A DNA stretch of 64,000 bases from the NCBI RefSeq assembly GCF_041296385.1, contig NC_091015.1, positions 91,806,004-91,870,003 of the forward strand, read 5' to 3'. The notes under the pieces are model-generated. The model ran no database searches and had not been told where the DNA came from. It saw only the letters and a list, made by a program, of their open reading frames with translations. A program made the position numbers and the translations under genes. Origin of the DNA: Aphelocoma coerulescens. Taxonomy: Eukaryota; Chordata; Aves; Passeriformes; Corvidae. The stretch's first letter is position 1, and every line of letters begins with the position of its first letter. Of this stretch, positions 14,023 through 25,500 are shown piece after piece.

Positions 14023-14541
14023 TTACCACTTCATCTGTGAAAACTGGCAGAATTCATGCTGTTGATCTGGGTTTATTCTATAGGAGGGTGAAAATCTACC
14101 TATGTGCAACAGGGCAGTGAAGGGGCTGTTGAAGAATAAACCAGCAAAAGCCTTGTGATTTAAAGATAAATTTTCTCCTGAAAAAGGCCATTGTTTTTCA
14201 TATGTATCCTCAGCAAAGGTAACCCGATATTTTGTAGGGGTTTTCTCTCTGTTGTATGGAGTTGCATAAGCTGTTTTTATCTTACCTTTTGCCCTGTGGT
14301 GATAAAAATCACCTCCCTTCCAGCTCTCATTTAGTCTAGTCCCAGTGGTTCGTGTACTGTCTGGGGAGGATGAAAAAGAAATAGCTTCCTCTCTGAAAGA
14401 GCAGGATGACCTTACTAGCATCAGATGGCTAAGGATAAGGGAAAGGAATGGTTCAGGAAGGAGAATTGCAGGGACAAGGATGAAGCTAGAAAGCTCTCTG
14501 AGTCTTGTCAGGAGGTGAAAGGAAGCCGTGCTGGAGCTCAA
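14023..14541 (-). other. Unrecognised 172-codon open frame (possible exon or retrocopy)
   Basis: This is one of the longest open frames outside CR1. Its N-terminal third is hydrophobic and serine/leucine-rich and looks like non-coding noise. The stretch from about residue 70 to 140 is charged and aromatic (WKGGDFYHHRAKGK, then TPTKYRVTFAEDTYEKQWPF), unlike a random AT-rich frame. On the same strand there is an acceptor-like CTCTTTCAG before 14392 and a good donor AAAAG|GTAAGA at 14286/14285, so a 107-nt exon is conceivable. I recognise no family. It could be a cryptic exon, a relic of a nested gene or retrocopy, or chance. Confidence 0.2.
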
Positions 14542-16161
14542 AAAACAAATGGTGACGTTGGGAAAAGCCTCGGAAGGAAACTGGTTTACCAGGTCAAGGA
14601 AACATCTTCAAATCCTTAAATGTTGAATTGGAATGATTTTGTGCTTATTTATATTCTGCTAAAGAAAACCTGAATTGTTGTATTCTAATCATAGTAGATG
14701 GCAGCACCATTCAAATGTTCTATTTAGAGAGCAGCAATCACCTCATGGAAAATGCATAGTATATACACAGGTATTCAAAAGTGGCCCCAGTGAGTGAGAT
14801 AATTGTGAGCTAGTTTAAATGTGATACAAAATGATAAAAGCTATTATAAATAATAACTATTTCTTGCTATACAGTTATTTCCCATTTGAAGCATATGGTA
14901 TATGCCTTTTTTCACTTCAGTCACAGTGCTGCTTTTGTATTCAAGCTTCATATACTGTTAACAGGTCATATAAATCCATTGAATTAAAAGATATTGTGTA
15001 CAACAATTTGTTTTAATTACAAAATATGTGTTCTATTTAACTGTGAGTTTAATGAATGGCTATTTAATTAAGGGTTTTAACTCAGGTAATCAGTTTGCAT
15101 CACTGGGCAACAAGTAATCAGTTTATAACATGCAGTTGAACAGTCAAAAAAGCATCAGGCAAACCTTTTCCTGAGAGTGTTTATTGGCTAATTAAATGAT
15201 CTGGACTCCAGGGTAAGTATAAAACAGGAAATAGATGGTAGGTAGGAAGGATGTTAGGGGAAGGTACTTGACAGAGCTTATTGAAGCCAAGTAAATGTTG
15301 GTAGGGGCCTGTCATTCACTGTGTAAATATAACATATCACTGCAGACACTGTATCACATGTGGAAAAATAATGTCTTGTACCTTTGCCTATCTTTTGAAA
15401 ATACATTACAACTCTAATAATGAGACACTGAAGTTATTTATTGTTTGCTATGATATAAAAGAACACATCAGTTAAGAATTCTTTTTGTGGGAATATTAAA
15501 ATCCTTTATTTTCCTTTTTTTTTTAAGGTTTGTTTTGTCTTTCTACTTCTATCACATCTCAAATGATTTCTGTTTGAATGCAGTTGATTGTACATTTCAA
15601 TGAAAAAACTACTTTTTACATCAACACATTTCAGAGCACATGCACTAATTGAGTATATTCACAATCTAAGGCTGATATACCTTCTAAAGGTGTAAATTGA
15701 GGTTAAAAAGATTTGTATTTATGATTATGAACAATGTCTTCATTTGATATCTCTGCTGTCATCCATTAAGATTTTTATTTCATACATTGTAAGGTTAAAG
15801 GGGGCCATTCTGATAAAACATGTTATACTTTGTAGGCCATAAGATTTCAGCCAACAATCCTAGTATTTGTTTCAAAAGCTGTGGCTGATCTATTGAATCA
15901 TTTTAGAAAGACAGTCAGTCTAAAAATAAGAAGTGATGCATAATCCAGTACAATGCTGGAAAGTTACTCCAACATTTTATTTCCTTTATTGTTTAAGTTT
16001 TACATCTTATTTCTCAATTTCTTTTACTTTTCTTCTCCTGAGCCTTCTTGAACTGCCAACTAAAGAGGCTTTCCTTCTCATGTAGACCCTTTTTATACAC
16101 CACAGCTAAAGCTTTTCAGATTATTTCTTCCCGGTAATAATTTAAATTAGGCAATTTCTAA

Positions 16162-16196
16162 AGGTTACAACTCAAAATTGTTTTGAGTTGTAACCT
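16162..16196. repeat. Perfect inverted repeat, 16-bp arms, 3-nt loop
   Basis: AGGTTACAACTCAAAA at 16162-16177 is exactly complementary to TTTTGAGTTGTAACCT at 16181-16196, around a TTG loop. Pairing stops beyond the outer A-T pair. It could form a cruciform or an RNA hairpin. It is too short for a typical microRNA precursor. It may be the relic of a palindromic DNA-transposon end, but no flanking duplication was identified. Confidence 0.95.
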
Positions 16197-17950
16197 CGTG
16201 GTTTGTAAAAAGTATTCCAGTTTAACTGAGAGACCAAAACCAAGCTTGATCCATAACTGAACATGGGGAAGTGCCATGGATTTGGTTATTAGTTTCACCT
16301 TTAAGGGTTTTAGATTTAATAAAACAGACTGAAGTCTGCTACACACCAAATGCACATGGACCATTTTTTTGTTTGTTTTAGCTTATGGCAAATACAGATT
16401 TTGCATTTTGACTGCAAGAATAGATTTCTTCTCTCCTGCATCATAGAAGAACTAAATCATCCTGATGGTACATGTGTGCAAGATAAGCAAAACACACTAC
16501 ATCATAAATAAGTGCAATAATATTGCATATATTAAAGTTCTTTTCCTAGTATCCTTTCTTCATGGCCTAGTAATAAAGCATTTTTTCCCTTTTCCTTTTG
16601 CTGGGGCAGAGGAGGATGAGGTTTTTTTCTGTGTAAGAATTTTGCAAGGGAGTATTAGAAGGTTTTCTTTTGCTCTTCTAGGTATGACTCCAAAATAGTT
16701 ATGTTTTCATATCCGTGTAAAATGCTTTCACAAAATCCTACATCTGTACCATATGCTGACTGAAGAAATTGTTTTTCAGCTTTTATAGCTATTCTAGACT
16801 AAGATTTTTGTCTGGACTTTCTGCTCATAACACAATTTCAATTTTCAGACATTCAGTGGCTATTTGAGGGAATTCTAAAAATGAGAAGAAAGGAAGATGA
16901 GTTGGAGTCTTGAGTTTATATAAATCATGCTTAGATGTAGTTTAAAAACAACTGAAATTTTAATTCTGCTTACTAAGAGGCTAGCAGCTTCTGTAGTAGG
17001 AAAAAATGTACCAGTGATCATAACACATTTCACTGTCTTAGGGGACTAATGTTTTACAGTAAGGGCTACCTATAGATGGCACCAAGAGTAAATACTAGAG
17101 GGGCTATACAGAAAAAGTGTTTTGAATACAGTGTACTCGTGCAGAAGAAGCAGTACTCAATGACTTTCTGATTATTTTCACAGTGTTACAGTAGTTTTAT
17201 TAATTCTTATGGCAAATAATTAAAATCCTTCATCTGACCTCAGCTGAATACAGAAATTGGGGACTGGATTCTGGAGGTATTAGCCTAAATGGCTTTTGCC
17301 TTTAATTTTGTCTATCTAGCCTGTTCTAGGTCTTGTGACAGTTCTGAAGGTTGTAATGTCTTGCAGCATTGAGCAACAGCATCACAAGCCTCTCTACTCC
17401 TGTGTATGCTGCTGAAGAAGATGGAGGGATAGAACATTGTCTCAGATGTTTTTGCTTTCCCCCAGCTGCATCCTGATTCTCTTAAAACACAAGCAGAACC
17501 TTTCTGGGGGAAAACAAAGGCGTGCTGAGTTACATCAGGGATGGTCCCAGTGCTATACTATTTCTTTATGTGACTCTGTGCAGTGAAATGTTCTAAGACA
17601 TGCTGGGAAGCAAAATTAGCCTTTGAGGCAGTGTGGCCCTTGGTTTCTGTGATTAGTACATGCATCACTATTTTTTGCTGTCAATCTCTTTGTCCAAATT
17701 AGCTCAGCATCCCCAATCATAAACCTCGCAATGCCAATTGGAAGCATCATCAACATTAATAATGTGTTACTTTCCATCTTCAACTGTAAATATAATAACC
17801 AAGCAAAAAAGAGTCAGCAGAAACCGCACAAAGGAGTCTGTCCCAGTGTTATTCACCTTTGTAAGTCAAATCCACATTACATTAAAGTACAGAGAAGTCA
17901 GGCCGACACTAGATCAGGACTCTGGAGATTAGTACAGCGATGAAAAGTCC

Positions 17951-17985
17951 ATGTTACAAATTTTCCTGTTCTGTCATAGGTAAGG
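17951..17985 (+). promoter_or_regulatory. Candidate recursive splice site (AG|GTAAGG)
   Basis: The stretch TTTTCCTGTTCTGTCATAG ends at 17979 and is joined directly to GTAAGG at 17980-17985. It has the same acceptor-donor architecture as the site at 2787, on the CTNND2 strand. The pyrimidine tract is good; the donor differs from the best consensus only at its sixth base. Function is inferred only. Confidence 0.25.
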
Positions 17986-18269
17986 TGGAAAACAACAGCA
18001 TTAAGCCAAAGTAATGGATGAAATAAAAAGAAATAAAATTTTGCAAGGTAATGAGTAACTATTTTAATTTTTAAATTTATCTTTAAACCTGGAATTAAAT
18101 TGTTAATGGTTTTTGTGTTACATGAGTTGATAAAGGCCAGAGGCCTTGATTCAGCATGGGACTTAGCACCATATCGCTCAGAAAATGCTTTTTATTTATG
18201 GAATTCAAAGAACTTCTTAGATTTTTCCAGTTTCCTTAGTGTATGCTATGATCTCAGTCTTTCATGCAT

Positions 18270-19558
18270 AACTTGAACATCTTGAGTGCCATCACACGGC
18301 ACCTACAGGATGGCCAGGGGGTCAGACCCTGCCAGCCTGGATTTAGGAGGGGCAGGTCCTGCCTGACTGACCTGATCTCCTTTTATGACCAGGTGACCCA
18401 CCTGGTGGGTGAGGGGAAGGCTGTGGATGTTTTCTACCTGGGCTTCAGCAAAGCCTTTGACACCATCTCCCATAGCATACACCTGGAAAAGCTGGCAGCC
18501 CATGGCTTGGACAGGTGCACTCCTCGCTGGATGGCCAGGTCCAGAGAGTGGTGATGAATGGTGCCACATCCAGTTGGTGGCCGGTCACCAGTGGTGTCCC
18601 AGGGATCTGGGTTGGGGTCAGTCATGTTTATTACTTTTATTGATGATCTAGATGAGGGGATTGAGTCTACCATTAGAAATTTGCAGTTGACACCACCAAG
18701 AAGGGGGGAGTGTCAATTTGCTGGAGGATAGAAGAGCTCTGCAGAGGAACCTCCACAGGCTGAATAGATGGGCTGAATCCAGCAATAAGAGGTTCAACAA
18801 GACCAAGTGCCAGGTCCAGCACTTCGGCCACAACAACCCCCTGCCATGCTACAGGCTGCGGACAGAGTGGATGGAAAACTGCCCAGTGGAAAAGGACCTG
18901 GAGGTGCTGACTGACAGTCAGCTGAACATGAGCCAGATGTGCCCACATGGACAAGACGGCCAAGGGCATCCTGGCCTGTACCAGAAACAGTGTGGCCAGC
19001 AGGACCAGGACAGTGACTGTACCCCTGTACTCAGCACTGGTGAGGCCCCACCTTGGGTACTGTGTCCAGTACTGGGCCCCTCGAGCTTGGGAAGGATGCT
19101 GAGATGCTTGAATATGTCCAGAGAATGGCAGGAAGGCTAGTGAAGGGTCTGGAACACAAATCCTGTAGGGAGTGGCTGAGGGACCTGGGTTTGTTTAGCC
19201 TAGGGAAAAGGAGGCTCAGGGAAGACCTTACCACTCTCTACAACTCCTGAAATTAGGATGTAGCCAGGTGAGGGTCAGTCTCTTTTCCCAGGCAACTAGC
19301 AGTAGGATAAGAGGACAGAGTCTTAAGCTGTGCCAGGGAAGGTTTAGGTAGGAAGAAGTTCTTCACAGAAACAGTGATTTGATATTGGAATAGGCTGCCC
19401 AGGAAAGAGAGAGAGTCACTGTCCCTGGAGGTGTTTAAGGAAAGACTGGATGTGGCACTCAGTGCCATAGTCTAGTTGAAATGGTGGTGCTAGGTCATCG
19501 GTTAGACTTGATGATCTCAAAGATCTTTTCCAACATAGTTGATTCTGTGAGTCTGTGA
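18270..19558 (+). mobile_element. CR1 LINE, RT region to 3' end, inactive
   Basis: This is the longest CR1 copy in the window. It starts inside the reverse transcriptase domain (frames reading TRHLQDGQGVRP and FRRGRSCLTDLI) and runs through the ORF2 C-terminus to a 3' end of ATTCTGTGAGTCTGTG. RT motif A reads YLGFSKAFDT where active copies have LDFSKAFDT, so the catalytic Asp is Gly. The FADD box near 18680 reads FAVD. The coding frame shifts between phases near 18550 and again further on. The element is dead and 5'-truncated. Its subfamily resembles the younger copy at 55872. Confidence 0.95.
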
Positions 19559-22500
19559 CTTAGTAAAACATTGTGCAAATGAGGTGAATGGCCATACGCT
19601 ACCACCCTTCTTGATTTCACCTTCTCAGACAGATTTGTGTGTATAGATTGCACACCAGCAGTTCAAAGAGCCTCCAAAATAAAATAAAAAAAGACAAGAT
19701 TGAGGGACAAATATGTAAATTTATCTCATGGAGGACAAATTTTTGACATTGCTCATCTACTGTAGTTTTTCCCAGCACTTCATTTCTTTTAGCAGCATTG
19801 GTCCTGTAAGTATGGAGGAACTGTACTGTAGTGTTTGTTTTGGAGAGAGAGTTCACAGCATTGAGGTCAGTCTGTGAGAGGAAAAGGAGGGAAGAAACGA
19901 AAGATTAATTTTTTCAGGAAATAATTGCCTCAGAGTACATTTTTCTTTTGATGTTGGCGTGAATATTGTTTCCATCATACAAATACATTTTCCTTTCTTA
20001 ATATTTGTTTCATATCATTGGACTTCAGGCAACAGATTTTCTATGCAAGAGATATATACACAACGGGCTTTTGATTCTTTGCTATCCTTCTTTCCAAGAG
20101 CAAGTCTCAAATACCTACCATTTGGGGGGGTTTAATACTCTAGTAAAGCTTTATTCCTTTATCAAACAACAGATTTTCTGGTTTGTTGGTTTCAAAAACC
20201 TTCCACAAAATAGGTTTCAAATGCAATGCGTGGCAGTGCCATTTTGGTTGAGTGCTGATGCAAAACATACAATCTGTAAGGCTATTACACTGCTAAAGCC
20301 ACGTAACTTTCTTTTAAAAATTAAACATTTTGTTTCTAACAGACAAAGCCTGACATGGCATATGTCATATTCTCATAGTACTATGTCTCAGAGTATCTCA
20401 GCCATTTTTAAAATAATACATGTCCTATGCTGTAATTATTTTGATAGTGTTTAACAAAGTTGGAAACATTGTGTGCTATTTTAATGGTATTATTGCATTT
20501 ATTTTTCTTAACTGGAATTTTATAATTTCATTCCAAATTCTTTCTCACTGAAAGAATTAAAGTTTTAATTGTTTTAGTGTAACTGCAAGGGGATATGTAA
20601 CTCCTCCTAGCCACCATATCTAACTTTTGAACTGTACAAATATGTGTGAGTAGCACTAGTGGTATCAGCTGAAACAATGAAATTATGTTAGTACCTCCTA
20701 GTGCCTATAGTGACACCAAGTCACCATGGGCATTTTGTGTTTGGACAGTAAATTACTTTGGATAACAGAGCAAAAAGTGAAATTTCCTTATCTTCTACAC
20801 TGTCATTTAGTCCTAACTTCTCTCTCATTGATACAGTTTCACATAAAGTATTCTATTCTGTGTGTGTGTTTTTCACACATTTGGTTATAAATATATAAAA
20901 TTATGGTGGAATGGAAAGGAAGTGTTATTGTTTGTACTTTAAAATTTCTTATGTAAATTCCATTTTTTTTTTATTATGCTCCAAGCTGATAACACAGTTC
21001 TTGTTATTGCTACCTTTATCTTCATATAATTTTATATTTTTCTATTCCAGTATTCTCTTTAGGCCATAAGTGCGACTCTGATTTGTTTCAGTTTTCAATA
21101 ACAAAGTATTAATTCTTAATGTACAGGGATGATCTGCACTTATGAACATATTCCCATTTCTAAAATGTATTTTTCCAGAAAAGTCAGTGTATTGTGATCT
21201 GATAAAAAGCACTCATACATTTTCTCTAAGTCTACAAGTCATGCATATTATAAGGCCATGTAATAATGTCAACATTTAAACAGTTCCTTAGTGACTCTTA
21301 ATTGCTCGATACAGCCAGCAGCTAATTTATGAATTTAATCATGGTAAGTTTATCAAATTAAAAATATCTTCACATTGTGAAAGATATGACACATTTGGCA
21401 CATGGTACTTTCTATGTCTGGGGATTTTTTTGTCTTAGATATTTCACTTAGCTACATCAAAGCATCTTCCTCATAGAAGAAATTACGAAGGTATTTGATA
21501 CTTATATCTCCAGTGATAGAGCAGCAGATGACAAAATGTCTGGGGTACAGATAATTTTTCATGTCTTCTAGGCCATATCAATTTTTCCATAATTAAACAC
21601 TGAGTACGAGGCTTGCAGTTTCTCTGTTTTATGCAAATCTTGAATTAAAAAATTACCTGCCATTTTTAGGTGAAATAGAATTTAGTAGGTTTGTGAAGTA
21701 GTTATCTTAATTAAAAGGAAAAAATACTGCATGGTAACTCTCTTATTTTCCATGTGAACTTCATACAATTTTAAATTTAAGTGAAGGAAAAGCACCCTTG
21801 CCCTTACTTTAGCATGGAGGAAAATAATTAGAGAGACACTCCAATAAATAACAGCAAAAGCTGTGAGAGATGGGGAAAAGAAACTGGAAAAGGCAGAATA
21901 AGAAAAATAGCTTCAAAATGTTAGGTTGCAGAGAGTCAAGAAAAACCAAGCAAGCAAACACTTTCTGCAACAAGCCTTGTGTTCAGTGCTAAATGCTTCC
22001 TATCTCTTCACCGCCTCTTGGCTTCATTAACAGTACCAGCTGCCAACAAGAGACAAACACCCCAGAAAAGGCCTTGCCCTTCTGAATGACTGAGATTTAC
22101 TCGCTCATGTTTTCCTCTGTGATGCTCCACAGTCTTTAATACCAAGGTCCCAGAATGTTTCAAAGCCATGATGTACCCCCCAAAAAATGTTGCTTGTGAA
22201 TTGGTGAGCGGTATAAGGAATAAAGCTGACTGCTAAAATGGTGTTTCCAAGCCCTGGTCCTGTTCAGTGAAAGACTACCCATGAGTGCGCCTCCACAGGC
22301 GCTTGTTCATGATTTCCTGCTGTAATGCTAACAGGGAATATCCCCCCAGGCTGTGGGAGCAGGGGAAATAGCCTCACTGGGCTCTATGCTCTCCTTACTC
22401 ACTGCTTTCAATTGTCTTCCCACAGGCTAAATAATTTGGTTTAGGCTTATGGAGTAGTATGAATTAATCTCCAGACTGACTTTATTTCACTACTTAGTGC

Positions 22501-25500
22501 TAAGCAGCTGGCAAAAGACTTGTTTTTTTACTGAACCATTCCTCATTTTCTCATTGTCCTCAGTAAGATGAAGGAGCAGAAAGGTGTACATGATTATCAG
22601 TTATGATTATCACTTACTTGCATCTGCTTGAGTTCTAGATGCTTGATAAGTCTACTTGTTTTAGTGAATATGAGAAAAACCTTTTCATTAAAAAACCACA
22701 ACTTTTTGATTCTTATTTTGGTACGTCTTACGGTATTAATGCAGTCTCTAAGAATATGGTGGTTGTCACATATTACCTGTTAGAATGCTGTACTACCTAC
22801 AGCTATAAGTAATATAATATTCTGTAAGTTCTAAGCAGATTAATCTCTCGGTATCCTTTGCATAAGGATTTCAAGTATGGAAAAGCTTATTTAAACGGGT
22901 ACAACACTTTCAGCTCATATATTTACTTCTGGGATGTGTACAGCAGCTATGTCTGCATCCCACTGTTGCATAAACATTTACCTGTTTCAGAGCTTTCAAC
23001 ATGAACAAGTGTAACTTCCTTCCATGATTCTGCATTTATTTGCATTTATTTTTTTGTTAGAATAAGTAAAGGCCAAATTGGATGCTGTCTAAGCTATGCA
23101 GGTCTATTAGAATCAGTTCTTCTTTTGTCCTTCAAAACAGCTCCAGCTGACAGGTATAGGGTATGTCTGCATGTGACTGAGCAGAACTGCTCTCCCTAGG
23201 TCACAGGGAGCACAAACCAGTCTGTAAGTAGAAGAAACCCAGCATATGCCTGTGCAATTAGGATTTTTTAGTTTAGAAATGTGCAGTAGGCATCACCTTC
23301 CTCATCATGAAGGAAATTTCAAAGGTAATTTACACAAATGCCTGCAGAATAGGTCTCAAGATTCTTTTAGGCAGATAAAATTGCTTGTATTCATTCAGAA
23401 AGCCCCTGTTCTCTGTCATGCCCTTGGTTGTAATCTCCATAACGTCGTAGCTGGGAGAAATTCTGTCTGTAACTAGCAAAGCATAAAAGCAACTTCATTT
23501 ACAGTAATTAGGCCCTATCCACCAGTTTATGAACACACCCAAAAGACAACCCTTTTCCTCTGGAGGCCAAGGGAAGGAGACAGTCTTCCCTGAGACATGG
23601 TGTTGTCAGCTATTTCAGAGTTGTTTCAGGAGGCATAAGTTAGGGAAGACTTTAGCCATTCTTCTTTTAAATGTATACAGTGCGAAAAGGTTCTTATTAG
23701 GAGGGTTAAATTCCTTACTCTAGTAAGACATCCTGAGATATGTGTTGCTACCTTTCTGTGCCCACTCCCAGCAGGTATTTTGAATGTAGGGAGTTTGAAT
23801 GTAGGTCAACACAATGTAACTTTTAATCTTCCAGTTTATAGAGATAATGTCGTCTCATAAATGTAAGTTCTTAGACCAAACAGTCTCTCGGTAGTTTCCA
23901 CTAATGTTTTCTACCCCGTGTATCAGCTTGGTTTACTGGTAGCTTTTATATCACATGAGGGCAGCTACTCGAAAAGCTGAGAAACAGATTTTGAATTTAA
24001 CACTCGTGGGCAAGTGTTAAAGGCTGACAGCTCAGCATGGGCCAAGACACAAGCAGAAACTCTTGCACAGTGTGTTGCCATAAAAAGAAAGGAAACAATA
24101 AATTTGCATCACAGCATGGGAAGAGGCAGTGACCAAAATCTCTTGGCATCTCTGAAGAGGGAGAAGAAAATATTGTGGCAGAGCACTCTGTGCACAGAAA
24201 AATACTGATCCACTAGATCAAAGTTACTTGGGGCTTCTTGGGCACATAAAGGTGGGGTGAAGGATATTGTAGGCAGTTATGTGTATTGTCACCCTTAAAG
24301 AATAAAAGAGGTGCTGTAGGACAGCACCCTGCTTGGGGAGGAAACTGCCCTGCCCATGCTGGAGGCACGCCTCTCCCTGCCCCGGGTACAGCTCAGCCTT
24401 GCTGCTCGCTGATGGCCACTGGAGCCAGCACCATATGCTAAAAGCAGAGCTGGAATTCAGCCCCTGCACTCATGGGCAGGGGTGTGTGCCCTCGGTGGGC
24501 AGTGAAGGTCTGGCACTCCAGCCTGTTGGTGCTGCACAGGAAATGGTAGGTCTGGCTTCCAGTCTGAATTGAAATAGTTGGGTGTTTTGGGGACACTGGT
24601 GTTTTTTGGGGTGCTAATTGCCTCATATGGTATATTTTGAAGTGGAAAGAGGCAATTTGCAATCTGGATTTAAAAAAATATACCACTGTGGTTCATGCTT
24701 ACTGCACTATAAGTAACTAGCAACACAGTTTCCAATAGTGTGTGCAGAAAGGGTAGTAGGTGTTATTTCTTCACAAAATACTGTTGCATTTGTTTGAGGA
24801 CACAGGCAGAGAGATAACATGCCAACAGAGGGAATAGTGTGCTTGAGTGTTGATGGGATTTTTGTTTTTCCTTAAGGGAACTGGATTTACTGTAAGGAGA
24901 GGTAAGTGAGCAAAGTGAAAGAATAAGGGAGTGATTGAGAAGAGAGGAAGAAAAAGACGGAGCTGCAGAGTGAAGACAAAGTGTGAAAAGAACATTATTT
25001 AAATGTAACATTGTTGTTAGAGTGAATGCATTATCGACTGGACAATGTTAGCAGAAGTTTAAATAACTTAATTGGTCTGTTAATCATTGTCCAAGCTGCT
25101 TTCTCTTGGGTGCACATAACATTGTTTCTTGGGTTTTGCAGCAAATATTCCACAGGTAGAATGCGAAGCCTTTAGTATTTGCTATGATAATATGTGACCA
25201 TACTTCAGAACTTCCTGTTCTACAAAATGACTATATCCATAATAAAACTTATGAAACAGATGTACTGTGTGCTTTTAGGAGGAAAAAACCCAAACACCTA
25301 AACCAAACCAAACCAAACCAAAACCACACCTCTATCCTTATCTGACTAAAAACTTAAACTGAAACCCCAGCAGCCAAGCAGTCATGACTGTCCAAAAGAA
25401 ATCCCTGAAACAGATTTATTTTGTACCTGATATGACTGCTGTAGCAAGTGAAGGTTAATGTGCCTGTCACCTCAAAAGGAATGGTGGGTGTGGTCATTAA

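Larger units (their letters stand above)
8441..18269. other. Intronic DNA with a few isolated signals
   Basis: Nearly 10 kb of AT-rich sequence without a recognised exon or transposon. It holds a short T-rich run near 9414-9440, an unexplained minus-strand frame at 14023-14541, a perfect hairpin at 16162-16196 and an acceptor-donor fusion at 17979/17980, each listed separately. Nothing else was supported. Confidence 0.55.

Noticed and set aside
22160..22260. TATAAGG...AATAAAG spacing that resembles an LTR
   Set aside because: No inverted TG/CA ends, primer-binding site or gag/pol frames nearby.
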